NCBI GenBank assembly: GCA_964291445.2
Contig: OZ219864.1
Coordinates: 744,001 to 808,000 of the forward strand
Source of the DNA: JAPOXR01 sp964291445
GTDB taxonomy: Bacteria; Pseudomonadota; Alphaproteobacteria; Rhodobacterales; Rhodobacteraceae
Direction: 5' to 3'
Length of the DNA stretch: 64,000 nucleotides
Part shown: positions 16,617-25,346 of the stretch, one piece after another
How positions within the stretch are numbered: position 1 is the stretch's first letter
How the letters are laid out: every line of letters starts with the position of its first letter
Program-made: the position numbers and the translations under genes
The notes under the pieces: generated by a model
What the model was told of the DNA's origin: nothing
Databases searched by the model: none
The model's input: the letters and a program-made list of their open reading frames with translations, nothing else

Positions 16617-18493
16617 TACGCCGCCTGCTGCCGATCCGCCATCCGGATGGTCGCAAGAATCAGCGCCAGTGCCGGCGGGGTCATTCCTTCGATGCGGCCG
16701 GCATGGCCAAGGGTTTCTGGCCTGGTCGCCTGCAGCTTCTCCATCAATTCGCCCGACAGTCCGGAAATCGTACGATAGTCGAGATTGTCGGGAATTCGAC
16801 GTCCCTCGTCCCTGAGCAACTCCCGTATGCTGCGCTGTTGCTGAAGGATATACTTGCCGTAGATCGCATCACATTCGATCTGGCGGGCGGTGTTGCCGTC
16901 GATGATTTCCAGTTCCGGCCAAATTTGTGCCAAGCGTGCCACGGTGACATCCGGAAAGGCCAGGAGGTCGATTCCGCTCCGGCGAACGCCGTCGGCGGCC
17001 ATGCGGATTCCGTGCTTGCCAGCCTCGGATGGGGTCATGCCCAATCCGCTCAGCAGCGACTTCCCCTCTGCCAAATCCTGCTGCCTTTCCTCGAAACGAG
17101 CCCTCCTGGCTTCCGACACGATACCGAGTTCGATGGCCAGCGGGGTCAGGCGCTGGTCGGCATTGTCCGCCCGCAGCGAAAGCCGGTACTCGGCCCGGGA
17201 CGTGAACATCCGGTAGGGCTCGCTGACACCGCGACTGGTCAAATCGTCAATCATGACCCCGATATAGGATTCTGCCCGGGAGAAAATCACGGCTTTCAGC
17301 CCCTGGACCTGGCGAGCCGCGTTGATGCCGGCGACCATGCCCTGGGCCGCCGCCTCTTCATAGCCGGTTGTGCCGTTGATCTGTCCGGCCAGGAAGAGGC
17401 CTGGAATTTCCGGCAACTCCAGCGTTGCCCGCAGCGATTTCGGATCGACATAGTCATACTCGATCGCGTAGCCCGGCTGCAGGATGTCGGCATTCTCGAG
17501 CCCGGAAATGGTGTTCACGAATTCCGCCTGGGTTTCGGCCGGCAACGAAGTCGAAATACCGTTGGGGTAGACTGTGTGATCACCAAGTCCCTCCGGCTCA
17601 AGGAAGATCTGGTGCGAGGTCTTTTGCGGAAACCGGACGATCTTGTCCTCGATCGACGGGCAATATCTCGGCCCAACCCCGTCGAAATGCCCACCATAGA
17701 CAGCCGAACGGTGCAAATTCGTCTCGATGACCTGGTGGGTGGCTGCATTGGTATGGGTGATGGCGCAGGAGAGTTGCGGCAATTCCGGGGATTGCGACAG
17801 GAATGACAGCATGACCGGCGATGAATCGCCTGGCTGATCCTCCAACCTGCTCCAGTCGATGCTTCGGCCATCAAGCCGCGGCGGGGTTCCGGTCTTCAGC
17901 CTTCCAAGCGGCAGACCGAGTGATTCGAGGCGCTCGGCGAGCCTGATCGACGGTCTGTCGCCCACCCGGCCGGCCGGCCTCGCCTCCTCCCCCAGCCGGA
18001 TCATCCCGCGCAGGAAGGTGCCGGTCGTCAAGATCACCGCCCGCGCACGCAGTTCGGAGCCATCAGCCAGGATGATGCCGCCAATCCGTCCATCCCCGAT
18101 AACGAAATCTGCCGCTTCGCCCTCGATCATGGTGATCATGCGGCTCGATTCCAGCTCGGCCCGTGCCCGGCGGCGATAGACCTCGCGGTCCATTTGTGCC
18201 CGCGGCCCCTGGACCGCCGGCCCCTTGCTGCGATTCAGTAACCGGAACTGGATGCCGGCCTGGTCGGCCAGCCGGCCCATCAACCCGTCGAGCGCGTCGA
18301 TCTCCCGCACCAAATGGCCCTTGCCAACACCGCCGATCGCCGGATTGCACGACATGACGCCGGTTGCGTCGAGCCGAAGCGTCACCAGTGCGGTCCGGCT
18401 CCCGGCCCGGGCGGCGGCGGCGGAAGCCTCGATCCCGGCATGTCCGCCGCCGATGACGATGATGTCGAAATCCGAATGTTTCACGTGAAACAT
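16616..18493 (-). CDS. mnmG: tRNA uridine-5-carboxymethylaminomethyl modification enzyme MnmG
   Basis: 625 residues. FAD-binding GGGHAG at residues 15-20, then CNPAIGGVGKGHL with the catalytic-region cysteine, and the C-terminal MnmE-binding domain. With MnmE it modifies U34 of several tRNAs. The start at 18493 has AGGAAA upstream and leaves a two-base gap from mnmE; a further upstream ATG at 18511 would overlap mnmE. The first codons (MFHVKH) are the translation of a parS palindrome, a known peculiarity of mnmG near alphaproteobacterial origins. Confidence 0.95.
   Translation of the reverse strand: MFHVKHSDFDIIVIGGGHAGIEASAAAARAGSRTALVTLRLDATGVMSCNPAIGGVGKGHLVREIDALDGLMGRLADQAGIQFRLLNRSKGPAVQGPRAQMDREVYRRRARAELESSRMITMIEGEAADFVIGDGRIGGIILADGSELRARAVILTTGTFLRGMIRLGEEARPAGRVGDRPSIRLAERLESLGLPLGRLKTGTPPRLDGRSIDWSRLEDQPGDSSPVMLSFLSQSPELPQLSCAITHTNAATHQVIETNLHRSAVYGGHFDGVGPRYCPSIEDKIVRFPQKTSHQIFLEPEGLGDHTVYPNGISTSLPAETQAEFVNTISGLENADILQPGYAIEYDYVDPKSLRATLELPEIPGLFLAGQINGTTGYEEAAAQGMVAGINAARQVQGLKAVIFSRAESYIGVMIDDLTSRGVSEPYRMFTSRAEYRLSLRADNADQRLTPLAIELGIVSEARRARFEERQQDLAEGKSLLSGLGMTPSEAGKHGIRMAADGVRRSGIDLLAFPDVTVARLAQIWPELEIIDGNTARQIECDAIYGKYILQQQRSIRELLRDEGRRIPDNLDYRTISGLSGELMEKLQATRPETLGHAGRIEGMTPPALALILATIRMADRQQAA
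18477..18492. promoter_or_regulatory. parS: parS site 2 (at the mnmG start codon)
   Basis: A second perfect copy of TGTTTCACGTGAAACA begins inside the start codon of mnmG (read on the minus strand). It is 1.9 kb from site 1. Two exact copies this close to parAB mark the centromere-like region. Confidence 0.95.
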
Positions 18494-18495
18494 TG

Positions 18496-19788
18496 TCACT
18501 TTCCTATGCACAGGCTGCTGAAAAGATCGTCCAGCACGTCCTCAATATCAACATCCCCGAGCAACGATTCAAGATGGCCCGTGGCCAGGCGTACCTCTTC
18601 TGCAGCGACCTCGATCCTGCCGCCACCCGCGATCTCGCCGATCGCCGCCGCCAGCGGACCCAGCGCCGCTGTCATGGCCAGCCGGTGTCGCTCCCTGCTG
18701 GCGGTGCCGGCCAGCCCGGCCATGGATTCCAGCCTCCCGGTGACTTCCGCCAGCATGTCGCCAACACCGAGGCCGGTCTTGCCCGATACCGTGGCCGGGG
18801 TGCCTTTCGGAAGCAGGTCGCCTTTGGCGGCCAGCACCAAATCGCCGTCGGCCGGACGCAACTCGCCGCTGCCCGGTTCGTCCCCGTCAACGAGGAATAT
18901 CCGCAAATCTGCGGCCAGCGCCCGGCTGACTGCCCGCCGCACCCCGATCTGTTCCACCGGGTCGGTGGCCGCCCGGAGGCCGGCGGTGTCGAGGAGCGTG
19001 ACCGGAAGTCCGGACAAATCCATCCGAACCTCGACAATATCCCGGGTTGTCCCGGCATGTTCCGAGGTGATCGCCGCCTCGCGTCCGACCAAATGGTTGA
19101 GCAGCGTCGACTTGCCGACATTCGGCGCACCGACGATGGCCACCTCGAAGCCGTCCCGGATCCGTTCACCTGCTTTCGATCCCGCGACCTCCCGGTCGAT
19201 CGAGTCCCGGGTTCGAACCAGCAATTCGAGGGCCTCGGGAGCCGTGTCGACCGGCAGGTCTTCATCGGCAAACTCCATCACCGCTTCCAGCAATGCCCGG
19301 CACCTGGTCAGATCCCGTCGCCATGACCCCGCCCGGCCCTCGAGCTCGCCATCGAGCAGGCGTCGGGCGAGGTGACGCTGTGCCTCGGTTTCGGCGCTGA
19401 CCAGGTCGGCCAACCCCTCGACCCTGGTGAGGCTCATCTTGCCGTTCCTCAGCGCCCGGAGCGTGAATTCACCTGGCTCAGCCTGCCGCAATCCCGGCAT
19501 CGCCGCCAGCACCCGCAGCACCGCGTCGGCGGTTGTCACCCCTCCATGCAGCTGCAGCTCGACGATCTCCTCGCCGGTATAGCTGGCGCCTTCGGGGAAA
19601 CGGATCACGATTGCCTGGTCGAGCCTGTCACCGTCGGCGGCGACCAGGGTGGTCAGCGTGGCGTGGCGTGGCTCGGCAACATTGCCCCCAAGCGCCTCGG
19701 CGGCAGCGCGGGCCTCCTCTCCAGAAATTCGCACCACCGATATCCCGGCCTTTCCCCTGACCGTGGAGAGCGCAAAAATGGTATCCAT
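18496..19788 (-). CDS. mnmE: tRNA modification GTPase MnmE
   Basis: 430 residues. An N-terminal tetrahydrofolate-binding domain (MDTIFALSTVRGKAGISVVR), a helical domain, and an inserted G domain with GAPNVGKST, the AGTTRD switch and DTAGLR. The C-terminal CIGK holds the conserved cysteine. It partners with MnmG, encoded two bases downstream. The GTPase region is intact though short in its C-terminal part. Confidence 0.95.
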   Translation of the reverse strand: MDTIFALSTVRGKAGISVVRISGEEARAAAEALGGNVAEPRHATLTTLVAADGDRLDQAIVIRFPEGASYTGEEIVELQLHGGVTTADAVLRVLAAMPGLRQAEPGEFTLRALRNGKMSLTRVEGLADLVSAETEAQRHLARRLLDGELEGRAGSWRRDLTRCRALLEAVMEFADEDLPVDTAPEALELLVRTRDSIDREVAGSKAGERIRDGFEVAIVGAPNVGKSTLLNHLVGREAAITSEHAGTTRDIVEVRMDLSGLPVTLLDTAGLRAATDPVEQIGVRRAVSRALAADLRIFLVDGDEPGSGELRPADGDLVLAAKGDLLPKGTPATVSGKTGLGVGDMLAEVTGRLESMAGLAGTASRERHRLAMTAALGPLAAAIGEIAGGGRIEVAAEEVRLATGHLESLLGDVDIEDVLDDLFSSLCIGK

Positions 19789-19827
19789 TGGACCGGCCGA
19801 CCTCCCGGGACGGCTTGCAAGACATGC

Positions 19828-21099
19828 CTAGTTGTTCATGGACTGGAAGAAGTCGGCGTTCGACTTCGAGGCCTTCAGTTTCGGCAACAGGAATTCCATC
19901 GCCTCCGTGGTGTTCATCGGGTTGAGAACCCGCCGCAGCACGATCATCTTCTGCAGGTCGGGCTTGGACACCAGCAGCTCTTCCTTGCGGGTACCGGATT
20001 TGAGAATATCCATTGCCGGGAAAACCCGCTTGTCGGCGACCTTGCGGTCGAGAACAATTTCCGAGTTTCCCGTGCCCTTGAATTCCTCGAAGATGACTTC
20101 GTCCATCCGGCTGCCGGTATCGATCAGCGCCGTGGCGATGATGGTCAGCGAGCCGCCATCCTCGATATTCCGGGCGGCGCCGAAGAATCGTTTCGGCCTT
20201 TGCAGGGCGTTGGCATCCACCCCGCCGCTGAGAACCTTGCCGGATGATGGCAGATAGGCATTGAAGGCTCGGCCCAGCCGGGTGATCGAATCGAGGAGGA
20301 TGACGACATCCTTCTTGCTCTCCACCAGCCGCTTCGCCTTCTCCATGACCATTTCCGAGACTGCAACATGGCGTTCCGCCGGCTCGTCGAAGGTCGAGGC
20401 GATCACCTCGCCCTTGACGCTCCGTTGCATGTCGGTCACCTCTTCCGGACGTTCATCGATGAGCAACACGATCAGGTAGCATTCCGGGTGGTTGGCAGCG
20501 ATTGAGCGGGCAATGTTCTGCAGGAGTACGGTCTTGCCGGTCCGCGGCGGCGCAACGATCAGGCCGCGTTGTCCCTTTCCGAGCGGCGCGACCAGGTCAA
20601 TGACCCGCATCGACAAATCCTTGATGGTCGGGTCTTCAACCTCCATCTGCAACCTCTGGTCGGGATAAAGCGGCGTCAGATTGTCAAAATGCACGCGCTG
20701 GCGGGCCGTCTCCGGATCAGCGAAATTGATATCGGAGACCTCAACCAGGGCAAAATACTTCTCGTGATCCTTCGGGGAGACGATCTGTCCGCCGACGGTG
20801 GCGCCGGTGCGTAGCCCGTATGTCCGGATCATCTCCGGACTGACATAGATGTCATCCGGACCGGGAAGGTAGTTCGCCTCCGGTGCCCGCAGGAAGCCAA
20901 ACCTGTCTTGGGCGACACTGAGAACGCCTTCGCCATAGATCTGGCTTCCGAGCTCGGCGCGGGCCTTCAGGATGGCAAACATCATCTCGCCCTTGCGCAT
21001 GCTCGAGGCGTTCTCGATCTCGAGTTCCTCGGCCGTGGTCAGCAGCTGTGTCGGCGACTGGACCTTCAGATCCGAGAGTGAAATCCGGTTTTCTGTCAT
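19828..21099 (-). CDS. rho: Transcription termination factor Rho
   Basis: 423 residues. The ATG at 21099 (MTENRISLSDLK) is chosen; an in-frame start nine codons earlier is possible. N-terminal RNA-binding fold (FGFLRAPEANYLPGPDDIYV), then Walker A APPRTGKT, Walker B DVVILLDSITR and the C-terminal ring contacts. It is an RNA-dependent helicase ending many transcripts, which fits the scarcity of intrinsic terminators in this window. It lies 39 bases before mnmE on the same strand. Confidence 0.96.
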   Translation of the reverse strand: MTENRISLSDLKVQSPTQLLTTAEELEIENASSMRKGEMMFAILKARAELGSQIYGEGVLSVAQDRFGFLRAPEANYLPGPDDIYVSPEMIRTYGLRTGATVGGQIVSPKDHEKYFALVEVSDINFADPETARQRVHFDNLTPLYPDQRLQMEVEDPTIKDLSMRVIDLVAPLGKGQRGLIVAPPRTGKTVLLQNIARSIAANHPECYLIVLLIDERPEEVTDMQRSVKGEVIASTFDEPAERHVAVSEMVMEKAKRLVESKKDVVILLDSITRLGRAFNAYLPSSGKVLSGGVDANALQRPKRFFGAARNIEDGGSLTIIATALIDTGSRMDEVIFEEFKGTGNSEIVLDRKVADKRVFPAMDILKSGTRKEELLVSKPDLQKMIVLRRVLNPMNTTEAMEFLLPKLKASKSNADFFQSMNN

Positions 21100-21278
21100 G
21101 GAATCACCTGCTCCTCGTGCAGACAAGCCTGTCTGTTCAGATACGATATCATCGGAAAATGCCTTGCCGGACGGCAGACGGCGCCAAGTTCCAGCAAAAT
21201 CACGCCGGTGTCAACCGGAATCTCCAGGCTCGACGGCAGATTGCGCGCCAACACACACTCAGGCCATGCAACCGGCCT

Positions 21279-21731
21279 TCAGAATGGGCGGGCGATGACC
21301 ATGATCACGATGATCACGACAAGAATGGACGGGATTTCGTTCATCAGCCGGAACCGGTTGGCGCTGACCTGGCATATTCCTGCCGCCAACTCCCGGCGCC
21401 GGCCGGCCAGCCAGAAATGGAACCAGCTCATGGCCAAGATGGCGGCGGCCTTCAGCCACGGCCAGCCGGCACTCCAGTCCACCACCCCGGGGGTCGAGAC
21501 CAGCAGCAGCCCGAACGCCCAGCTCCCCAGCATGGCAGGCGTTGCGATGATCTGAAGAAGGCGCCTTTCCATGGTGACGAACAGGTCCTGGACGTCCCGG
21601 TTGGCGGCAGCCTCCCGCTGGTGATAATGGAACAGTCTTGGAAGGTAGAGCAGGGCAGCCATCCAGGCGATGACAAGGATGACATGCACCGCCTTCAGCC
21701 ACGGGTACAAGGCAAGGAAGATATCCGGCAT
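21279..21731 (-). CDS. hemJ: Protoporphyrinogen IX oxidase HemJ
   Basis: 150 residues with four predicted membrane helices. YPWLKAVHVILVIAWMAALLYLPRLF-type residues at the N-terminus include the conserved histidine; MERRLL and the C-terminal NEIPSILVVIIVIMVIARPF-like end also match HemJ (UPF0093). It oxidises protoporphyrinogen in haem synthesis at the inner membrane. The ATG at 21731 has GAGAGGG just upstream. Its position beside the origin with rho is typical of alphaproteobacteria; hemH is found at 53.8 kb. hemE, often here, is absent. Confidence 0.88.
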   Translation of the reverse strand: MPDIFLALYPWLKAVHVILVIAWMAALLYLPRLFHYHQREAAANRDVQDLFVTMERRLLQIIATPAMLGSWAFGLLLVSTPGVVDWSAGWPWLKAAAILAMSWFHFWLAGRRRELAAGICQVSANRFRLMNEIPSILVVIIVIMVIARPF

Positions 21732-22024
21732 CACGCCCTCTCGATACAACTATAACATGAATCAATATATGAATCTTGTTGTAGTTGTGACTGTGGAAAT
21801 GTTGAGAGCGGTTCTGGAGGCCGGAATATCGGGAGACAAACAGCATAGGGATCTTCACAAGCCATTGAAATAAATAGATAAAATCTGACGGGGTGTTGTT
21901 GCTGACGCGGCACGCAGAGGATGGCGATGGCAGTGAGGAATTCGGGTATGAAACTGTGGATTGTCGGCCGGGGCAGCTATCCCGGAAGTCTGCGGCAGAT
22001 TTCAACAGGGGTTTCAACAGGAAC
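21732..22024. other. oriC: Candidate chromosomal replication origin (oriC)
   Basis: This gap between divergent hemJ and maf has the position that oriC takes in several alphaproteobacteria. It is markedly richer in A and T than its surroundings, notably at 21740-21790 and 21863-21888 (TTGAAATAAATAGATAAAAT). Two imperfect DnaA-box-like sites are visible: TGTGGAAAT at 21792-21800 and TGTGGATTG at 21955-21963, each 7 of 9 to the consensus. TTTCAACAGG is repeated with a 12-base period at 22000-22021. No perfect DnaA box was found, so confidence is moderate. Confidence 0.45.
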
Positions 22025-22630
22025 ATGCAGGGGTTGGATCAAGTCATGCTCGCCTCGGGATCGCAGACCCGGCTGCGGATGTTGCGGCGGGCCGGCGTTC
22101 CGGTGCAGGCGATGGCGGCCAGGATCGACGAGGAGGCAATCCGGCAGTCGCTGGAGACCGAACGGGTCCAGCCGGCAGAGATGTCGGTGGTGCTGGCGGA
22201 AATGAAGGCGCGGAAGGTGTCGCAAGCGCATCCGGAACAGATGGTGATCGGCTGTGATCAGATCCTCGAATTCGAGGGGCGGGCGCTTGGCAAGGCCCGG
22301 TCGCTGGCCGAGATGCGGGAGCAATTGTCGGCCTTCCGGGGCCAGTCTCACCAGCTGCATTCCTCGGTGGTGGTGTACCGGGCCTCGGTACCAGCATGGC
22401 GACACACCGCCAGCGCCAGGCTGACGGTGAGGAATTTCTCCGATACCTATCTCGAACACTATGTTGCCAGAAACGGGAAGGGGCTTCTCGACTCCGTTGG
22501 CTGCTACCGGATCGAGGATGAGGGCATCCGGCTGTTCAGCGCCGTGGAAGGCGACTATTTTGCAATTTGCGGCTTGCCGCTGATTCCCCTGCTGACATAT
22601 CTGGGAGATGCAGGAGCACTGACGGGCTGA
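22025..22630 (+). CDS. maf: Maf-like nucleoside triphosphate pyrophosphatase
   Basis: 201 residues from an ATG at 22025; the family N-terminus (LASGSQTRLRMLRRAGV) starts a few residues later, and an ATG at 22046 is the alternative. IDEE, the catalytic-region GCDQILEFEGRALGKA and SSVVVYR match Maf/YceF, house-cleaning enzymes that hydrolyse non-canonical nucleotides. It opens the maf-aroE-coaE-dnaQ run with one-base to 16-base overlaps, a conserved origin-proximal operon of alphaproteobacteria. Confidence 0.88.
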   Translation: MQGLDQVMLASGSQTRLRMLRRAGVPVQAMAARIDEEAIRQSLETERVQPAEMSVVLAEMKARKVSQAHPEQMVIGCDQILEFEGRALGKARSLAEMREQLSAFRGQSHQLHSSVVVYRASVPAWRHTASARLTVRNFSDTYLEHYVARNGKGLLDSVGCYRIEDEGIRLFSAVEGDYFAICGLPLIPLLTYLGDAGALTG

Positions 22631-23466
22631 TGGATACACGCAAACTGTCTCTGGCCGGCGTGATCGGCAACCCGATCGCGCATTCCAAATCGCCGGTCAT
22701 TCACGGCTACTGGCTGCGGCATTACGGCATCAACGCCTATTATGTTCCGATCGAGGTGGCCAGCGAAGACCTGTTCGAGGTTATCCAGACGCTGCCGAAA
22801 ATGAAGTTCCGCGGCGTAAACATCACCATTCCATACAAGGAAGATGCCCTGCGGCACTATCACCACATCACCGATCAGGCGGTGCTGATCGGCGCGGTCA
22901 ATACGCTGACCTTCAGCCCGGATCACCAGATCTATGCCGACAATACCGACGGCCACGGGTTCTTGCAGAACCTGAAAGAACGGATACCGGACTGGAAGGG
23001 AAGCAACGGCTCGGCATTGGTCCTCGGTGCCGGTGGGGCGGCCAAGGCGGCAATCTATGCGCTGATCCTGGACGGGGCGCCGACGGTCTACGTCTCCAAC
23101 CGGTCATCGGACCGGGCCGAAGCACTGCGCCGCGTCTTCGGCAACCGGGTCGTCGTGGTCAGGCAGTCGGACATTCCCGAACTGCTCGGCGAGGTGGCCA
23201 CCGTCGCCAACGCCACGTCATTGGGCATGAAGGGGATGCCGAGGTTGAATTTCCCCCATGAAAAGCTGCGGGCGGATACGGTGGTCACCGACCTGGTATA
23301 TTCGCCACTGGAGACGGAACTGCTCAAGCAGGCGGCCGGCAGGGGCTGCAGGACCGTGGATGGCCTGGGCATGCTGCTTCACCAGGCAGCCGTGTCCTTC
23401 GACTCATGGTACGGGATCCGGCCGGCGATCAACTCCACGGTGAGAAGCCTGGCGCTGGCCGGATGA
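22630..23466 (+). CDS. aroE: Shikimate dehydrogenase
   Basis: 278 residues. Shikimate-binding residues in GNPIAHSKSPVIH and NITIPYKEDAL, then DNTDGHGF, and the NADP-binding GAGGAAKA. The C-terminal GLGMLLHQAA motif is conserved. It reduces 3-dehydroshikimate in aromatic amino acid synthesis. It begins within the maf stop (TGATG) and ends overlapping coaE. Confidence 0.95.
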   Translation: MDTRKLSLAGVIGNPIAHSKSPVIHGYWLRHYGINAYYVPIEVASEDLFEVIQTLPKMKFRGVNITIPYKEDALRHYHHITDQAVLIGAVNTLTFSPDHQIYADNTDGHGFLQNLKERIPDWKGSNGSALVLGAGGAAKAAIYALILDGAPTVYVSNRSSDRAEALRRVFGNRVVVVRQSDIPELLGEVATVANATSLGMKGMPRLNFPHEKLRADTVVTDLVYSPLETELLKQAAGRGCRTVDGLGMLLHQAAVSFDSWYGIRPAINSTVRSLALAG

Positions 23467-24083
23467 GTTCCAGGCCGGCGATCCTCGGCCTGACCGGATC
23501 GATGGCCATGGGGAAATCCACCACCGCGGCGATGTTTGCCGAGGAGGGGATCCCGACCTGGAGCGCCGACGAGGCGGTTAGCCGCCTCTACGCGCCGGGC
23601 GGCGAGGGGCAGGCGATCATCGGCAGGCTGTGCCCGGACGCCGCCGGAGAGCCGGGCCAGGGTGTCGACCGGCAAAGGCTCAGGCAGGCGGTGTCCCGGG
23701 ACCGGGAGTTGCTCGGTCGGGTGGAAAGGGCCGTGCACCCCCTGGTCAGGCAGGACCGGGAGGCCTTCATCGACCAGGCGACCCGGGCGGGTGAGCGGCT
23801 GCTGGTGGTCGAGGTGCCGCTATTGTTCGAGACCGGCGGCGAGGACGGTGTGGACGCCACCCTGGTGGTGAGTGCGCCGGCCGCGGTGCAGCGACAGCGG
23901 TTGCGGTCGAGGGGGAAGATGGGCGAGGCGGAACTCGATGCGCTGCTGGCCCGCCAGATGCCGGACGAGGAGAAACGTCGGCGGGCCGACCATGTCATCA
24001 ACACCGACACCATGGAAACTGCCAGGGAAGGGGTTCGCCTTGTGCTGGCCGAGATCAGGAGCAGGAATTGGCAATCGAAGTAG
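23463..24083 (+). CDS. coaE: Dephospho-CoA kinase
   Basis: 206 residues. P-loop GSMAMGKST at the N-terminus, the substrate region (WSADEAVSRLY), VEVPLLFE, and the lid sequence with RQMPDEEKRRRADHVINT. It makes the last step of coenzyme A synthesis. It starts at an ATGA overlap with aroE and overlaps dnaQ by 16 bases. Confidence 0.95.
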   Translation: MSSRPAILGLTGSMAMGKSTTAAMFAEEGIPTWSADEAVSRLYAPGGEGQAIIGRLCPDAAGEPGQGVDRQRLRQAVSRDRELLGRVERAVHPLVRQDREAFIDQATRAGERLLVVEVPLLFETGGEDGVDATLVVSAPAAVQRQRLRSRGKMGEAELDALLARQMPDEEKRRRADHVINTDTMETAREGVRLVLAEIRSRNWQSK

Positions 24084-24778
24084 TGCTCGACACCGAAACA
24101 ACCGGGCTTGATCCCCTGAAAGGCGACAGGATTGTCGAGATCGGGGCGGTGGAACTCGACAATCTCAACCGCACCGGACGGGTGTTCCACCAGTATCTGA
24201 ATCCGGAAATGCAGATGTCGGAAGACGCCCTGAAGGTACACGGCCTGACCGATGCCTTCCTGATGGACAAGCCGCTTTTTGCCGACGTTGCCGGAGACTT
24301 CATCGAATTCATCGGCGATTCACGGCTGATCATCCACAATGCCGAGTTCGATATTGGCTTCATCAACGAGGAGCTGAAGCGAATCGGCGAGCACCCGGTC
24401 GGGATGGACCGGGTACTGGACACATTGGCGTATGCCCGCCGGGAGTTGACCGGCTTGACCCGGTTCAGCCTGGACGCGCTGTGCAACCATTACCGGATCG
24501 ACAGGTCGGAGCGGGTCACCCACGGCGCATTGCTCGACGCCGAACTGCTGACCGAGGTCTATGTCAGGCTCACCGGGCGCAGCCAGAGTTTCCTCGACCT
24601 ACTCGATGACCAGCCGGCGGGGGGCTTGCCGGCGGCCGAGCGCCACCGCTGCCGGCCGCGATCGGCGCCGCTGCCACCGCTGCTGACCGACGAGGAAAAG
24701 GCGGCCCACCTGGCAATGGTGCAGTCGCTTGGCGAGAATGCTCTCTGGCAGGGTGCCGGCGAGCCGGCGAGCGGTTAG
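24068..24778 (+). CDS. dnaQ: DNA polymerase III epsilon subunit (proofreading exonuclease)
   Basis: 236 residues from a TTG at 24068, inside the end of coaE, with an AGCAGGA-type ribosome site. ExoI motif VLDTETTGL, ExoII HNAEFDIGFINEEL and ExoIII-type HGALLDAELL identify the DEDDh 3'-5' exonuclease. The C-terminal tail contains the segment that binds the alpha subunit. It ends four bases into the convergent secB gene. Confidence 0.93.
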   Translation: MAIEVVLDTETTGLDPLKGDRIVEIGAVELDNLNRTGRVFHQYLNPEMQMSEDALKVHGLTDAFLMDKPLFADVAGDFIEFIGDSRLIIHNAEFDIGFINEELKRIGEHPVGMDRVLDTLAYARRELTGLTRFSLDALCNHYRIDRSERVTHGALLDAELLTEVYVRLTGRSQSFLDLLDDQPAGGLPAAERHRCRPRSAPLPPLLTDEEKAAHLAMVQSLGENALWQGAGEPASG

Positions 24779-25266
24779 TCGCTCCGGCTTTCGGATTCCG
24801 ATCTGCGGGCAAGTTCGGCTTGGTAAAGCCCATTGAAATCAATGAGTTCGAGACCAAATGGATCGAAGCCGCCATCATGTGTCACGTCATGGACGATCCT
24901 GCGCACGAACGGAAACAGCAGGCGCGGGCACTCGACCAGCATGAAGGGCCGGGACTGCTCCTGTGGCAGGCCGTCGACAATGAACACCCCGGAATATTCG
25001 AGTTCGAGATAATAGATGGACTCCTTCGATTCCTTCTCGGTGGCGGCAATCTGCAGCCGGAACAGGGATTCGAACTCGCCGCCCTCCAGCGGGGTTCCCT
25101 CGACATTCATGGTGACCTGGAAGCCGAGTTCTCCATGCTGCTTTCCGCCACGCTGCCGGAGAAAATTCTCGAAGGACAGGTCGCGAATGCATTGCGAGAC
25201 GATACGAGCCCGCAGGACCGGCGGCCCGCTCTTGTCGGCACCGTTCTCCCGGTTGCCATCAGTCAT
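24775..25266 (-). CDS. secB: Protein export chaperone SecB
   Basis: 163 residues. The region QCIRDLSFENF near the N-terminus, VTMNVEGTPLEG in the strand region, and ECPRLLFPFVRRIVHDVT are conserved in SecB. It holds preproteins unfolded for SecA, whose gene lies at 43.3 kb. It converges with dnaQ with a four-base overlap; no terminator is visible in the overlap. Confidence 0.94.
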   Translation of the reverse strand: MTDGNRENGADKSGPPVLRARIVSQCIRDLSFENFLRQRGGKQHGELGFQVTMNVEGTPLEGGEFESLFRLQIAATEKESKESIYYLELEYSGVFIVDGLPQEQSRPFMLVECPRLLFPFVRRIVHDVTHDGGFDPFGLELIDFNGLYQAELARRSESESRSD

Positions 25267-25346
25267 GCTGTTTCCAGTGCAAATTCGCCGACCCGTGCCA
25301 GCCAGCCTCCATCAACATGCACCATGTAATGCCTGCGCCGATATTC

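Noticed and set aside
19209..19230. GGGTTCGAACC resembling a tRNA T-arm
   Set aside because: Lies within the mnmE coding sequence; no acceptor or anticodon stem can be built around it.
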